64,000 nucleotides of DNA from Acidicapsa ligni (GTDB lineage: Bacteria; Acidobacteriota; Terriglobia; Terriglobales; Acidobacteriaceae): positions 372,001 to 436,000 of the forward strand of contig NZ_JAGSYG010000001.1 of the NCBI RefSeq assembly GCF_025685655.1. Direction: 5' to 3'. Below are positions 35,026-44,169 of the stretch, piece by piece (position 1 is the stretch's first letter; each line of letters starts with the position of its first letter). The notes under the pieces are model-generated. The model made no database searches. It was not told the DNA's origin and saw nothing but the letters and a program-made list of their open reading frames with translations. A program made the position numbers and the translations under genes.

Positions 35026-37644
35026 ATGAGCAACATAAACAGTCCTCGCGCCCTCGCCCTTCTTGCTTCCCTGTTCGTCGCCGCTACAGCAGCGCAAGCC
35101 CAGTCACTGGCCCCGATCCCTGCCTTTCCCCTCGAAACCAAAGGACTGGTCATCGACCGCCCCGTCCAACCCGTCCAGCCCTTCACCGTAGCTGGCGAAC
35201 GCGGCGTCCTCCTCGGCCAGCAAAACGGCTCCTTCGAGTCCTGGATCATGCCCGTCAAGCTTCTCAGCGGATTTACCATCGAGGCCCAGATCGAGGGCTA
35301 CCCGGTTCCAATCGCCGTCAATCCCCAGGCCGCGCAGATCGAGGTCCGTCCCGACCACACCACCATCACCTACACCCATACCGGCTTTACCATCCGCCAG
35401 ATCATGTTCTCGCCCAACACTCCCGATCCGGAGCAAGGCAAACACCCCAGCACCGGTCCCGTAGTCCTCTTCCAGATCGACGCCATCCACCCCGTCGACT
35501 TCACCTTCCGCTTCAATCCTGAGCTGCGCTGGATGTGGCCCCGCCGCAGCGACGGAACCCCCAGCCCCGACTGGGTTCCGGCCACTCCCGCAAGATCGGC
35601 GACCGCTTCAGCACCGGCTAAATCCGCCGATGGCTTCTACATCCTTGAGCTCGATTACCCTGATATGGCCGGAGCAATCACCATCCCCGGAGCCCAGCCC
35701 GGCATCCTCGCCCCATATCAGGAACGTCCCCAGGAACACCCCCTCGAACTCAAGCTCCATTACGATCCCAAACGGGACGGCGACAAATACTTCCCGCTCC
35801 TCATGGCCGTCGGCACCAACGCTGAGAGCTCCACCGTAGCCGCCCTCGGCCACGCCCTCGAACATCTCAACGCCGCCATTCCCGCCGACTACGCCGCCCA
35901 TCTCGCCAGCTACCAGAAGCTCCAATCCGAATCCACCTCCATCACCACCCCCGACACCGCCCTCAACCAGGCCTTCCAATGGGGAGTAGTCTCCATCGAG
36001 CAGCTCCGCGCCCGCGAATACACCACCGGCGACCGCGCCCTCGTCGCCGGTTACTACTCCAGCGGAGACAGTGCCCGCCCCGGCTTCGGCTGGTTCTTCG
36101 GCCGCGACTCGCTCTACACCCTCTACGCCATCAACGGCTTCGGCGACTTCGCCCTCACCCGCGATGAACTCAACTTCCTCACCGCCCGCCAGCGCACCGA
36201 CGGCAAAATCATGCACGAATACTCGCAAACCGCCGCCGACCCCAGCGTCAATTGGAAGTCCTTCTCCTACATGTACGCCGCCGCCGATGCCACGCCTCTC
36301 TACCTGATGGCCATGCGCGACTACCTCCGCTCCAGCGGCGACCTCGCCTACCTCAAGCAAAATCGCGAAGCCATCGAAAAAGCCTGGTCCTTCGAAACCG
36401 CCGCCACCTCCGACACCGATCACGACGGCATCTATGACAACTCCCAGGGCACAGGATGGGTAGAAAGCTGGCCACCCGCCATGCCCCATCAGGAGATCTA
36501 CATGGCCCTCCTCGATGAACAGGCCAGCAACGCCTACGCCGCGATGGAAAAAGCCTTCGGAGACGAAGAAAAGTCCGCCACAGCCACCACCCGAGCCGCC
36601 AAAATCAAGTCTCTCGTCGAGTCCGAATACTACGACTCCGCCAAGTCCTGCTATGCCTTCAGCAAAGGTATGGACAGCACACAGGACAAGACCAGCACCG
36701 TCTATCCTGCCATCGGCTACTGGGATTCGGGAGCCGGACTAGCCCAGCCCAAAAACTGCCTCCAGCAATTCGCCGCACCCACCCTCGACACCGACTGGGG
36801 CACCCGCGACGTCTCCTCCACCGAATCCATCTACGACGGCATGAGCTATCACCAGGGCTCCGTCTGGCCACTCTTCACCGGCTGGGCCACCCTCGCCGAA
36901 TACCGCGCCAACCAGCCACTCCCCGGCCAGCAGATGCTCATGCAAAATGTCGATCTCACCTGGGCGCAAGACCCCGGCGCCGTCACCGAACTACTCTCCG
37001 GCGATTTCTACATTCCAATGGGCCGCAGTACCAGCCACCAGCTCTGGTCCAGCGCGATGGTCATCATCCCAACCCTGCGCGGTCTCTTCGGAATCGACCT
37101 GGACGCCGCCACCAACACCATCACCGTCAATCCGCACCTGCCCGCCGACTGGTCTCACGCCGAAGTCAAAAATCTCCACCTCGGCAACCAACTCATCGAC
37201 CTGACCTTCACCCGCGACAAAGGCCTGTTGCGAATCACCAGCAACGCCAAAGGCGCAGCGCTCAAACTACGCTCAGACGAAGCAAACGCAAACACGCGTC
37301 CCTCCAAAGGCGAACAGTCAGCACAGCTTGAGATTCCGCTCCCGGCAATCGAAATAAGCCTCTTGAACCACGCCCTGCCCACCCCCGGAGCCCGGCCAGC
37401 CCAGCTAAAAATTCTCTCCACCGAATACGGCCCCCGCAGCCTGACCATCAAAGCCGAGGGCCAACCCGGAACCCAAAGCCGCCTAGCCCTGCAGCGCAAT
37501 CAACCAGTCACACCCAAAATCACCACCACCACCGAATCAAAGCTGGAACCCTCCGGCCCACAACACCCCCAGGACCAATCCCTGATCCTGAATTTCCCCC
37601 AGGGCCAAGGCTGGCAAACCACAGAGCTAACCCTGACCTGGTAA
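35026..37644 (+). CDS. Secreted GH15/debranching-like glycoside hydrolase
   Basis: An 872-aa protein with a signal peptide (MSNINSPRALALLASLFVAATAAQA). It has an N-terminal beta-rich domain (about 40-290) and an (alpha/alpha)6-barrel of the amylo-alpha-1,6-glucosidase type (about 300-700), with GFGWFFGRDSLYTLYAING, RQRTDGKIMHEYSQTA, DGIYDNSQGTGWVESWPPAMPHQEIYMA and DWGTRDVSSTES. The conserved acids in these segments are the probable catalytic pair. The C-terminal 170 residues are beta-rich. It should cleave glucan or heteroglycan side chains in the periplasm or outside. A TTG at 35017 could also start it. No operon is visible. Confidence 0.82.
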   Translation: MSNINSPRALALLASLFVAATAAQAQSLAPIPAFPLETKGLVIDRPVQPVQPFTVAGERGVLLGQQNGSFESWIMPVKLLSGFTIEAQIEGYPVPIAVNPQAAQIEVRPDHTTITYTHTGFTIRQIMFSPNTPDPEQGKHPSTGPVVLFQIDAIHPVDFTFRFNPELRWMWPRRSDGTPSPDWVPATPARSATASAPAKSADGFYILELDYPDMAGAITIPGAQPGILAPYQERPQEHPLELKLHYDPKRDGDKYFPLLMAVGTNAESSTVAALGHALEHLNAAIPADYAAHLASYQKLQSESTSITTPDTALNQAFQWGVVSIEQLRAREYTTGDRALVAGYYSSGDSARPGFGWFFGRDSLYTLYAINGFGDFALTRDELNFLTARQRTDGKIMHEYSQTAADPSVNWKSFSYMYAAADATPLYLMAMRDYLRSSGDLAYLKQNREAIEKAWSFETAATSDTDHDGIYDNSQGTGWVESWPPAMPHQEIYMALLDEQASNAYAAMEKAFGDEEKSATATTRAAKIKSLVESEYYDSAKSCYAFSKGMDSTQDKTSTVYPAIGYWDSGAGLAQPKNCLQQFAAPTLDTDWGTRDVSSTESIYDGMSYHQGSVWPLFTGWATLAEYRANQPLPGQQMLMQNVDLTWAQDPGAVTELLSGDFYIPMGRSTSHQLWSSAMVIIPTLRGLFGIDLDAATNTITVNPHLPADWSHAEVKNLHLGNQLIDLTFTRDKGLLRITSNAKGAALKLRSDEANANTRPSKGEQSAQLEIPLPAIEISLLNHALPTPGARPAQLKILSTEYGPRSLTIKAEGQPGTQSRLALQRNQPVTPKITTTTESKLEPSGPQHPQDQSLILNFPQGQGWQTTELTLTW

Positions 37645-37710
37645 CCAACCACAACCCCAAAAGCCACCCAAGTAGCAGCCCAAAGCGACAAGGGTGGCAA
37701 CAACAAAATG

Positions 37711-37785
37711 CAGTTGTAGCTGCCCTTGCCTTTGCAGTTGCAGTTGCCTTTCTGGCTGTCATTCCCGAAGGGAATCTGCTTCACC
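37711..37785 (+). repeat. Hexamer array + palindromic core, copy 8
   Basis: Core palindrome at 37761-37775 with hexamers to its left, between the convergent glycosidase and the 755-aa unknown gene. Confidence 0.9.
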
Positions 37786-37819
37786 CGTCCTCCCCAAAAA
37801 ACCAAAATCCCCAAACCAA

Positions 37820-40087
37820 TCACAAATAACGAACCACAACCCCAACCACCCTGCCCCCCGAACCCACCGGCCCCACCACCACCGCCGGAGGAGCAACCGC
37901 ACACAACCGCACCAACCCCAACCCCGTAGAAGCCAGAAAATCCGGCGAAACATCATTCGCAATAATCGACTTCATCCTCGCCACCAGCGCATTCCAACTA
38001 CCCTGGTTAGCCTCAACCTCGGCCGCCTGCGCCAGTGTCTTCAGCGCCTCGCAAAGGTTCATAAAATCCTGAACAGCCCCCAGCGCATACCCCGCCAGCG
38101 AGTTAGCCCCACCCTGCGGAAACTGCAAATTCAAATACCCCAACCCACTCGCCGGATTTCCAGTCTGCGTCCTGTCAGGCAACTCTCCATCTGAAGAAGG
38201 CGGCCACCGATCGATGCAGGCAATATTCCAATTACTCCACGTCGAGTAACCCAGCCTCTGCGACCCATAACTGAAGTTAGCCGGCTCACCATCAAATAAC
38301 TCCGAACAAGCCGTTCCAAACGCATTGAAGTTATCCTGATCTGGACCCTGATTATCCGGCTTGCCATGCGTAATCGTCGACGAACCAAGTCGCCTATAAG
38401 CCGCCGACGGCAACACCACCTGCAATGTCTGCGTTCCACCCTTGGCCGCCGCCGCCTTCAACGTCGCAACAATCGAAGCAACATCCGCACTGCCCAGATC
38501 CGCAGTCATCAACCCTAGGAAACCGGCAATATAATTCCCAAACTTCGCATTGTTCACAGCCTTCAAAATCAAATGCAATTGCGGAGCACCCAACGGCAAT
38601 GCCGCCGCACTCAAATCTGCCTCCGCGGCAAAATACAAATCAATCTCGCGTCCACTCTTACCCAGCGAAGAAAGCGTCTGCCGCCCCTCATCCGCGATCA
38701 GGTGAAAAGTATTGTTCCCCGCATACACCATGCTTGAGTTATCCAACACGGAGTTATCCCAGCTCGCCTTCAGCTTCCCAAACAAACACAGCGTCACCGA
38801 AGTAGTCCGGCTATACAACTTCTCAATCCCACTCCCCACCGCAATCGAAACACCGCCATCCGGCGTCTGCAGCGCATCCATAAATCGCGCGCCATAAGCC
38901 GCCGACCACCCCGAAGCAAACGCCGCAGCCGATAAGTCGAACGTGTAATCCAGTAATAGAAATGTCTGCTGCGTACTGCCTATCGCAACCTCCAGCGACG
39001 AGCCAACCTGCGTCTTTGAAGTCAGCCACGAAGTCAGCGTATTGGCAGCATCTCCAGCAAAAGAAGCAATCTCCGCAGACGCCTTACCCGCTAACGTATC
39101 GCCCTGCGGAACACTCTGCGTCAACAGCCCGTTCACCTGCTCCGTCACTGCCTTCACACATATCGTTGGGTCCGCGGCCAGGGTCATGCCAAACGTCGCT
39201 CCCAGGCTCTTATCCTGCTCCGTGGAGCGATATAGATGCAGCCGCCCCGTTGCCAGCCCGGTTACATCTGCATCTTTCCATAGCAACGCCTCAAACGTTC
39301 CCGCATACTCCAGCTTGAACGCTAAATTAGCCCCGACATGCACCGTCGGAGACACCGAACCCGTTACCGCCAGCGCTCCCGCATTCGTCGGAAGATCCGC
39401 CGTATATTGCCCTGCATATAACACCTTGTTCAAGCCAACGCTCGCGCCCAGGCCCACCTGTAAGCAACCGTTGAAGTTATAGTGAAGATAGTCCCCGACC
39501 TCTAAGTTATTCAGCGTCTCCGCATGCAGCGGCAACACAAATCCAGCAATCGCCTCTTTCAAAGCGCTACTCAAAATATCCGCAGGCAGGCATTTCTTGC
39601 TGAACGTCACAGTGAACGTATCGCTGTCATTCACACTCCCGCACACACCATAGATTCCCGATGTAAGTGTCGCCGATATCCCACCCTTCAGCTTCACCGT
39701 CAGGGACACAGCTACATAGGCCGCACCCGCCGGGACCGCAATAGCCTTCGTGTTCTTCTTGTTCGCCGCCGCCGGATCGCCAACCGAAACCTCCGTCGGA
39801 AACTCATCCGTGTAACTCAGCAGCGACCCCGAAGTAGCAATCGAAATCTTACCAGTCGCCCCACCGCAAAGCGAAAACGTAAAGTCGCCAGCCGTCCATG
39901 ACTGGTTTCCGCTCGTATAACTAATTCCCGTATTCTGTAACTCTTTAGGCAGCGCCGAAATAGGCTTATCCAGCCAGTCCTGAAAGTCGTCACCCAAATG
40001 CAGAAGAGTATCTACGTCGCTCTTAAGATCCTTCAAACTGCTCACCGCAAACGGATCGCGATTTCCAATAATCAAACTGATTCCCAT
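37820..40087 (-). CDS. Large unrecognised protein
   Basis: I do not recognise the family. It is 755 aa, starts with strong AAGGAG 8 nt upstream of the ATG, and has no signal peptide. The N-terminus is polar and helical (DPFAVSSLKDLKSDVDTLLHLGDDFQDWLD); much of the rest is beta-rich and Gly/Ala-rich (for example AVPAGAAYVAVSLTVKL, GATFGMTLAADPT). A segment GYALGAVQDFMNLCEALKTLA near the C-terminus is helical. Composition and spacing are those of a real gene. It could be a large structural or surface-related protein; nothing here shows an enzymatic site. Confidence 0.7.
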   Translation of the reverse strand: MGISLIIGNRDPFAVSSLKDLKSDVDTLLHLGDDFQDWLDKPISALPKELQNTGISYTSGNQSWTAGDFTFSLCGGATGKISIATSGSLLSYTDEFPTEVSVGDPAAANKKNTKAIAVPAGAAYVAVSLTVKLKGGISATLTSGIYGVCGSVNDSDTFTVTFSKKCLPADILSSALKEAIAGFVLPLHAETLNNLEVGDYLHYNFNGCLQVGLGASVGLNKVLYAGQYTADLPTNAGALAVTGSVSPTVHVGANLAFKLEYAGTFEALLWKDADVTGLATGRLHLYRSTEQDKSLGATFGMTLAADPTICVKAVTEQVNGLLTQSVPQGDTLAGKASAEIASFAGDAANTLTSWLTSKTQVGSSLEVAIGSTQQTFLLLDYTFDLSAAAFASGWSAAYGARFMDALQTPDGGVSIAVGSGIEKLYSRTTSVTLCLFGKLKASWDNSVLDNSSMVYAGNNTFHLIADEGRQTLSSLGKSGREIDLYFAAEADLSAAALPLGAPQLHLILKAVNNAKFGNYIAGFLGLMTADLGSADVASIVATLKAAAAKGGTQTLQVVLPSAAYRRLGSSTITHGKPDNQGPDQDNFNAFGTACSELFDGEPANFSYGSQRLGYSTWSNWNIACIDRWPPSSDGELPDRTQTGNPASGLGYLNLQFPQGGANSLAGYALGAVQDFMNLCEALKTLAQAAEVEANQGSWNALVARMKSIIANDVSPDFLASTGLGLVRLCAVAPPAVVVGPVGSGGRVVGVVVRYL

Positions 40088-40353
40088 TCTCGATCTCCTT
40101 ACAGAATTTCTCCAGTTCCGCGAATGCCACCCACCCTACTATTCAAACTATGGTTTGGCAATGCAGTAATATGCTCTGCAGGCACCACAACATTCACTTA
40201 CACGCAGTTACTGCAAGCCGAATCCAGATCAAGACGACTTACATAAACTTGAATGCATAGATATACGTCCACCCGCAGCCCATACCCCGCGGGAACATCC
40301 ATCGACCCTCCGGTGTCTATCTCGTCATACCAGGCACCAATCGGAGGCAGGCA

Positions 40354-41082
40354 ATGTTCGAAGACGCAACCTTCCACTCCAGCGGCATCCTCCACGACAA
40401 AACCCCAAGGTGGATGCTCCTCACGTTCGCTATCAACCTGTGCGTAATCTCAGCTCTGATCGCTCTGCCTCTCATCTCCCCGGAAAGCCTCCCGTCGCGC
40501 CTCCTGAAAGCAACTCTCTTCGCGCCTCCAGTCCTTCCTGTAACCGTCACGCCAATCCGCCTGGCGACCGCTCAACAGGCAACCGCCACGATGCAGTCCC
40601 AGGCACCGTCAATCCGCAACCCCTTCGAACCACCACGCCAAATCCCCAATACCATCACCACCCAGGACACGGCACCACCACCCGGAACCGGCACCCAGAT
40701 CCCAGCCGACGCAACACCCGGCGGCATGGAGGCCCAAACCAATCTCCTGCGCCCCACCACGCAACCCACCGTCCGTGCAGCACCGACGCAGAAGACGCGA
40801 ATCTCCGAGGGAGTAGCTCAAGGCCAACTCCTCTCCAAAACCGCTCCCAACTATCCAGCCATCGCCAAAACTGTCGGTGTCTCAGGCACCGTCGTCCTCA
40901 CCGCCACCATTTCCAAAACCGGCACGATTGAGAACCTTCAGGTTGTGAGCGGCAGCCCCTTGCTACGCCAGGCAGCAATCGACGCCGTCCAGAACTGGCG
41001 CTACCGCCCATTCCTCCTCAGCGGCCAACCCGTCGAAGTCGAAACCACCATCAACGTGGTCTTCTCTCTCAGCAGTCATTAG
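40354..41082 (+). CDS. TonB energy-transducing protein
   Basis: The 242-aa protein has one N-terminal membrane segment (about residues 20-42), a long Pro/Thr/Gln-rich linker to span the periplasm, and a C-terminal TonB domain (YPAIAKTVGVSGTVVLTATI, IENLQVVSGSPLLRQAAIDAV, NWRYRPFLLSGQPVEVETTI). TonB links inner-membrane energy to outer-membrane transporters. ExbB/ExbD are not adjacent, common for accessory TonB genes. The start has GGAGGCAGGC upstream. Confidence 0.93.
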   Translation: MFEDATFHSSGILHDKTPRWMLLTFAINLCVISALIALPLISPESLPSRLLKATLFAPPVLPVTVTPIRLATAQQATATMQSQAPSIRNPFEPPRQIPNTITTQDTAPPPGTGTQIPADATPGGMEAQTNLLRPTTQPTVRAAPTQKTRISEGVAQGQLLSKTAPNYPAIAKTVGVSGTVVLTATISKTGTIENLQVVSGSPLLRQAAIDAVQNWRYRPFLLSGQPVEVETTINVVFSLSSH

Positions 41083-41571
41083 CAGCCTCCGTTGAGATAA
41101 CCGTTGCCGCAATCAGCCGCAAAAAAGAAAATGCCGCTTGTCCACTCGGGGTATCCCGAAGACAAGCGGCTCTTAGCACTTCTTAGCAGATAAAACCGGT
41201 ACATCTACTCCCCGATGTTCAATGAAGGGCTCCTCTTCCCTTCATCCAACTTGCCACCCCGGACAACACAAAACATGATGCAGACCGCAGCAACGTTTCA
41301 TGTCAAAACCGGACTGTTCGGAGAACAGCTTACACTCGTCCTGCTACCCTTCACCGCGGAGGTACCAGTGAAGTACAGCATCATCCTAGTCACCTGAAAA
41401 TCATCTACAAGTTCCATCGGGTAGTGGATGGGGGTTCTATACGTCCGTTTCCCTGTCTTTCAACGCCGCCTTTTCTTGAAATCAGCCCTCAATTCCCCAA
41501 AAGAACCAGCTTTTTGAGGAATTCACGCGAAACCGCTCAGTTCCTCGATACAGTCATGGACATTCGTCGGA
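41083..41571. other. Intergenic region after tonB
   Basis: It holds the tonB terminator and about 400 nt without a supported gene. Short ORFs (41215-41397 and 41424 onward) lack ribosome-binding sites or domains. It probably contains the promoter of the gene starting at 41572. Confidence 0.35.
41133..41170 (+). terminator. Terminator after tonB
   Basis: GCCGCTTGTC pairs with GACAAGCGGC; the loop carries a further short stem (TCGGGG...CCCGA). TCTTAG follows. It lies 50 nt after the TonB stop. Confidence 0.65.
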
Positions 41572-43086
41572 ATGGCTCCGTATCATACTGGTTCGGAGCC
41601 AATCAACGAAGTGACACACGTCCCAAAGTCGTCGTCAGAACCCGATGCGGCCGTTTTTCAGTCCGGTCCATCTTCCAGTTCGCCTTCAAGCTCGCCTTCA
41701 AGTTCGCGCAGCAACCGGGCCACACTCGAACCCTGGGTACCGCAATCGGCCGCCGAAAAGTCCGCAGTGCTCGCCCAACTCGACCTGCTTCTCGTACACC
41801 CGCTCTTCTCCCAGAGCAAGCGCTACCCGACTCTCCTTAGATATGTCGTCGAGCAAACCCTCGACGGCCAGGCCGACCAGATCAAAGAGCGCTCCATCGC
41901 CATCGAAGTCTTCAACCGCCCTCCAACCTACGACTCCAACGCCGACCCCATCGTCCGCGTAACCGCCGGAGAAATCCGCAAGCGCCTGGCCCAGTACTAC
42001 TACGACCCCAGCCACGCCGACGAACTCCGCATCGAACTCCCCACCGGCTCCTATGTCCCGGTCTTCCAGCGCCTCACAGAGCTGGCGGTAGAACGCATCC
42101 CAACACCAATCGATGCCCAGATTCCGGTATCGATCCCTGTATCGATCGATCTTTCAGCAGCCCTTCCCCTCGAACCAGCCGCTCCCGTCGAATACTCCCA
42201 GCCAGCTCCCCTCGCGCCTCCGACCGCTCATCCGGCGGCCTTCCATCTACCCGCCCAACGCCAACATCACCCATCCCACCCCTTCGCCCTTACCGCTCTT
42301 CTCGTCGTTCTCGCCCTCGTCGGTGGACTCATCGCCGGCTATACCTACCGCCACTCAAAAACCCCCATCGCCATCCCCGTCGACCACACCGTCGACGATT
42401 TCTGGCAGCCGCTCACCGCCGGTCCGGCGACCGTGACCTTTTGCCTCGGCGAGCCCGCCCGCGATTCCAGCGGAGACGACGATCCCTCCAAACCCATTCG
42501 CCGCACCCAACCCACCGAGCCCCTTTACTTCAAGCTGCGCCAGTCAGGGCTCTTCGCTCTCGCCGATGTCGTCTCGCTCACCCGCATGTCAGCGCCGCTC
42601 CAGAAGCAGCACAAAGCCTTCCGCGTCTCCGCAGCCTCAGAGGCCAGTTACGCCCAGCTCCGCGAAGGTCCCGCCGTCCTCATCGGCGCCTACGACAATC
42701 TTTGGACCATGCGCCTCACCCGCGATCTGCGCTTCGGCTTCGATTCCATCGACGGCAAAGCCCGCATCATCGATCGCAAAAGTCCCTCCAAAACCACTTG
42801 GTCCACCGCGTGGGATATCCCCTCCGTAAACCTCACCCGCGACTATGCCATCGTCGCCCGCTATCGCGACACCATGATCGGCCAGCCCGTCGTCCTCGCC
42901 TCCGGCATCTCTGAAGAGGGCACCGAAGCAGCAGGCGAACTCGTTTCCAATCCCACCGATCTCGCCGCGCTCCTGAAACATGCCCCCGCCAACTGGCGCA
43001 ACATGAACATGGAGGCCGTCATCGAAACGCAGGTCATTGACGGGCACTCCGGTCCCCCACAGGTTCTCGCCGTGGAGTTCTGGTAA
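41572..43086 (+). CDS. Membrane protein with acidobacterial N-terminal cytoplasmic domain
   Basis: The 504-aa protein has a low-complexity Ser-rich start, then a conserved-looking cytoplasmic domain (about 65-150: LLLVHPLFSQSKRYPTLLRY, QIKERSIAIEVFNRPPTYDS, DPIVRVTAGEIRKRLAQYYY), a Pro-rich linker, one membrane segment (about 243-266) and a C-terminal extracytoplasmic domain (from DHTVDDFWQPLT). I recall the N-terminal domain in many acidobacterial membrane proteins with varied C-terminal parts, but it has no function I know. The layout suggests transmembrane signalling. The start may be further downstream. Confidence 0.75.
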   Translation: MAPYHTGSEPINEVTHVPKSSSEPDAAVFQSGPSSSSPSSSPSSSRSNRATLEPWVPQSAAEKSAVLAQLDLLLVHPLFSQSKRYPTLLRYVVEQTLDGQADQIKERSIAIEVFNRPPTYDSNADPIVRVTAGEIRKRLAQYYYDPSHADELRIELPTGSYVPVFQRLTELAVERIPTPIDAQIPVSIPVSIDLSAALPLEPAAPVEYSQPAPLAPPTAHPAAFHLPAQRQHHPSHPFALTALLVVLALVGGLIAGYTYRHSKTPIAIPVDHTVDDFWQPLTAGPATVTFCLGEPARDSSGDDDPSKPIRRTQPTEPLYFKLRQSGLFALADVVSLTRMSAPLQKQHKAFRVSAASEASYAQLREGPAVLIGAYDNLWTMRLTRDLRFGFDSIDGKARIIDRKSPSKTTWSTAWDIPSVNLTRDYAIVARYRDTMIGQPVVLASGISEEGTEAAGELVSNPTDLAALLKHAPANWRNMNMEAVIETQVIDGHSGPPQVLAVEFW

Positions 43087-43359
43087 CTCGCGGATAGATG
43101 ATGACAAGTCAGTTTTTCGGAGTTATCCGGTAACTATCTCAAGTTAGCCTCATGCCAATAGCACGTGTGTGATTTCATGAAATTTTCACGGTAGTAAAGA
43201 GTATAAAAATAAACTTATATTTCCAGCCTGCAGCACAAAGACCGCAGTCAATGACTGCGGTCCGCCGGTAAAACATCCGCTTTGCGTACCCAGCAGAATC
43301 TACCAGATTCCAAATATCAGAGTAAGCCACTCGGCAGACTACAGCCGCATAACTAGTAC
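43087..43359. other. Intergenic region between convergent genes
   Basis: An AT-rich stretch (43175-43222) and the terminator of the small basic-protein gene. No gene is supported. Confidence 0.35.
43240..43262 (-). terminator. Terminator of the small basic protein gene
   Basis: GACCGCAGTC-AAT-GACTGCGGTC-type stem with a 3-nt loop (on the minus strand), followed by TTTGTG, about 100 nt beyond the stop codon of the gene that ends at 43360. Confidence 0.65.
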
Positions 43360-43626
43360 TTAAGCATTGGCCTTCTGTGCTGCCCAGCGCCTGCGCTGTG
43401 CATCTGCAATCGCCTTGCGCGCTTCAGGGCTAAGAACACGCTTGACGGATTTTCCCTTTGAAGCTGTCTTGGCTGCCTTAACCTTGACTTTAACTTTCTT
43501 GGCGGCCTTGGGTTTAACGGCAGTAATCTTGGCTTCGACCTTGCCAGTTGCCGAAAGAAGATTCCGTACTTGCTTTAATCGCGAAATCTCCGCATCTAGT
43601 TGAGCGATGATATTTTCAATAGCCAT
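43360..43626 (-). CDS. Small basic histone-like/nucleoid protein
   Basis: An 88-aa protein: N-terminal helix (ENIIAQLDAEISRLKQVRNLL), a Lys/Ala/Val-rich central stretch (KPKAAKKVKVKVKAAKTA) and a C-terminal SPEARKAIADAQRRRWAAQK motif. That last motif is found in bacterial H-NS/H1-like small proteins. It should bind DNA or RNA. Upstream lies a short in-frame relic with similar KKAVRKK repeats (43682-43750). The start is the ATG at 43626. Confidence 0.78.
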   Translation of the reverse strand: MAIENIIAQLDAEISRLKQVRNLLSATGKVEAKITAVKPKAAKKVKVKVKAAKTASKGKSVKRVLSPEARKAIADAQRRRWAAQKANA

Positions 43627-43681
43627 AGCCCAAAGAATATCGTATTCCTGTGGATAAGTCGATGAAGCTCACATCTGGCTA

Positions 43682-43750
43682 GTAGGTCACTCTGCAAACA
43701 GCCTTCTTGCGAACAGCCTTCTTACGAACTGCCTTTTTACGAACTGCATT
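43682..43750 (-). pseudogene. Possible remnant of a KKAVR-repeat basic tail
   Basis: Read leftward, a run of 23 codons between two stop codons gives NAVRKKAVRKKAVRKKAVCR followed by VTY, with the DNA made of near-identical 15-bp units. It has no start codon. It resembles the Lys/Ala tails of histone H1-like proteins and lies upstream of the small basic protein on the same strand, so it may be a broken duplicate. A chance satellite is also possible. Confidence 0.35.
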
Positions 43751-43761
43751 CTAGTTCTAAG

Positions 43762-43873
43762 CTTTTGTTCTAGCCCTGGCCGTTGTCCTTGCCTTTCTGT
43801 CTCTCATTCCCGAAGGGAATCTGCTGTTAGCCCTTGCCGTTGCCTTTCTAATTGTTATTCCCAAAGGGAACCT
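43762..43873 (+). repeat. Hexamer array + two palindromic cores, copy 9
   Basis: First core at 43806-43820 and a second, altered core (ATTCCC-AAA-GGGAAC) at 43857-43871, 51 bp apart and same orientation. It lies about 300 nt beyond the 3' end of the giant ASH-repeat gene. Confidence 0.9.
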
Positions 43874-44169
43874 CTTCACAAAAAAACAATCCCCTCAAAC
43901 TGACTCAATACCAGCATCCATCTCGATGCGGCAAATATTCAAGAGGCCCGCACTATCTACACGCATAAGTCACAGATCGTTTCACATGAGAAAGCACGGC
44001 AAAGCGAACTCTCACCCCATATAAATTAGGCGGTAACGCATCCTTCGCAGTCAAAATTTGAAACGCTTCATTTTGAGGCCATACTCTCCGCATTCTTACA
44101 ACCTTGCCGTCTCCCAGCTAGCTCCCGATTGCCCTCTTACATCACACAAATCCAGTTAAAGACAAGCCT
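43874..44169. other. Intergenic region before the giant ASH gene 3' end
   Basis: About 300 nt with no supported gene and no clear terminator. It is AT-richer than the flanks. Confidence 0.3.
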
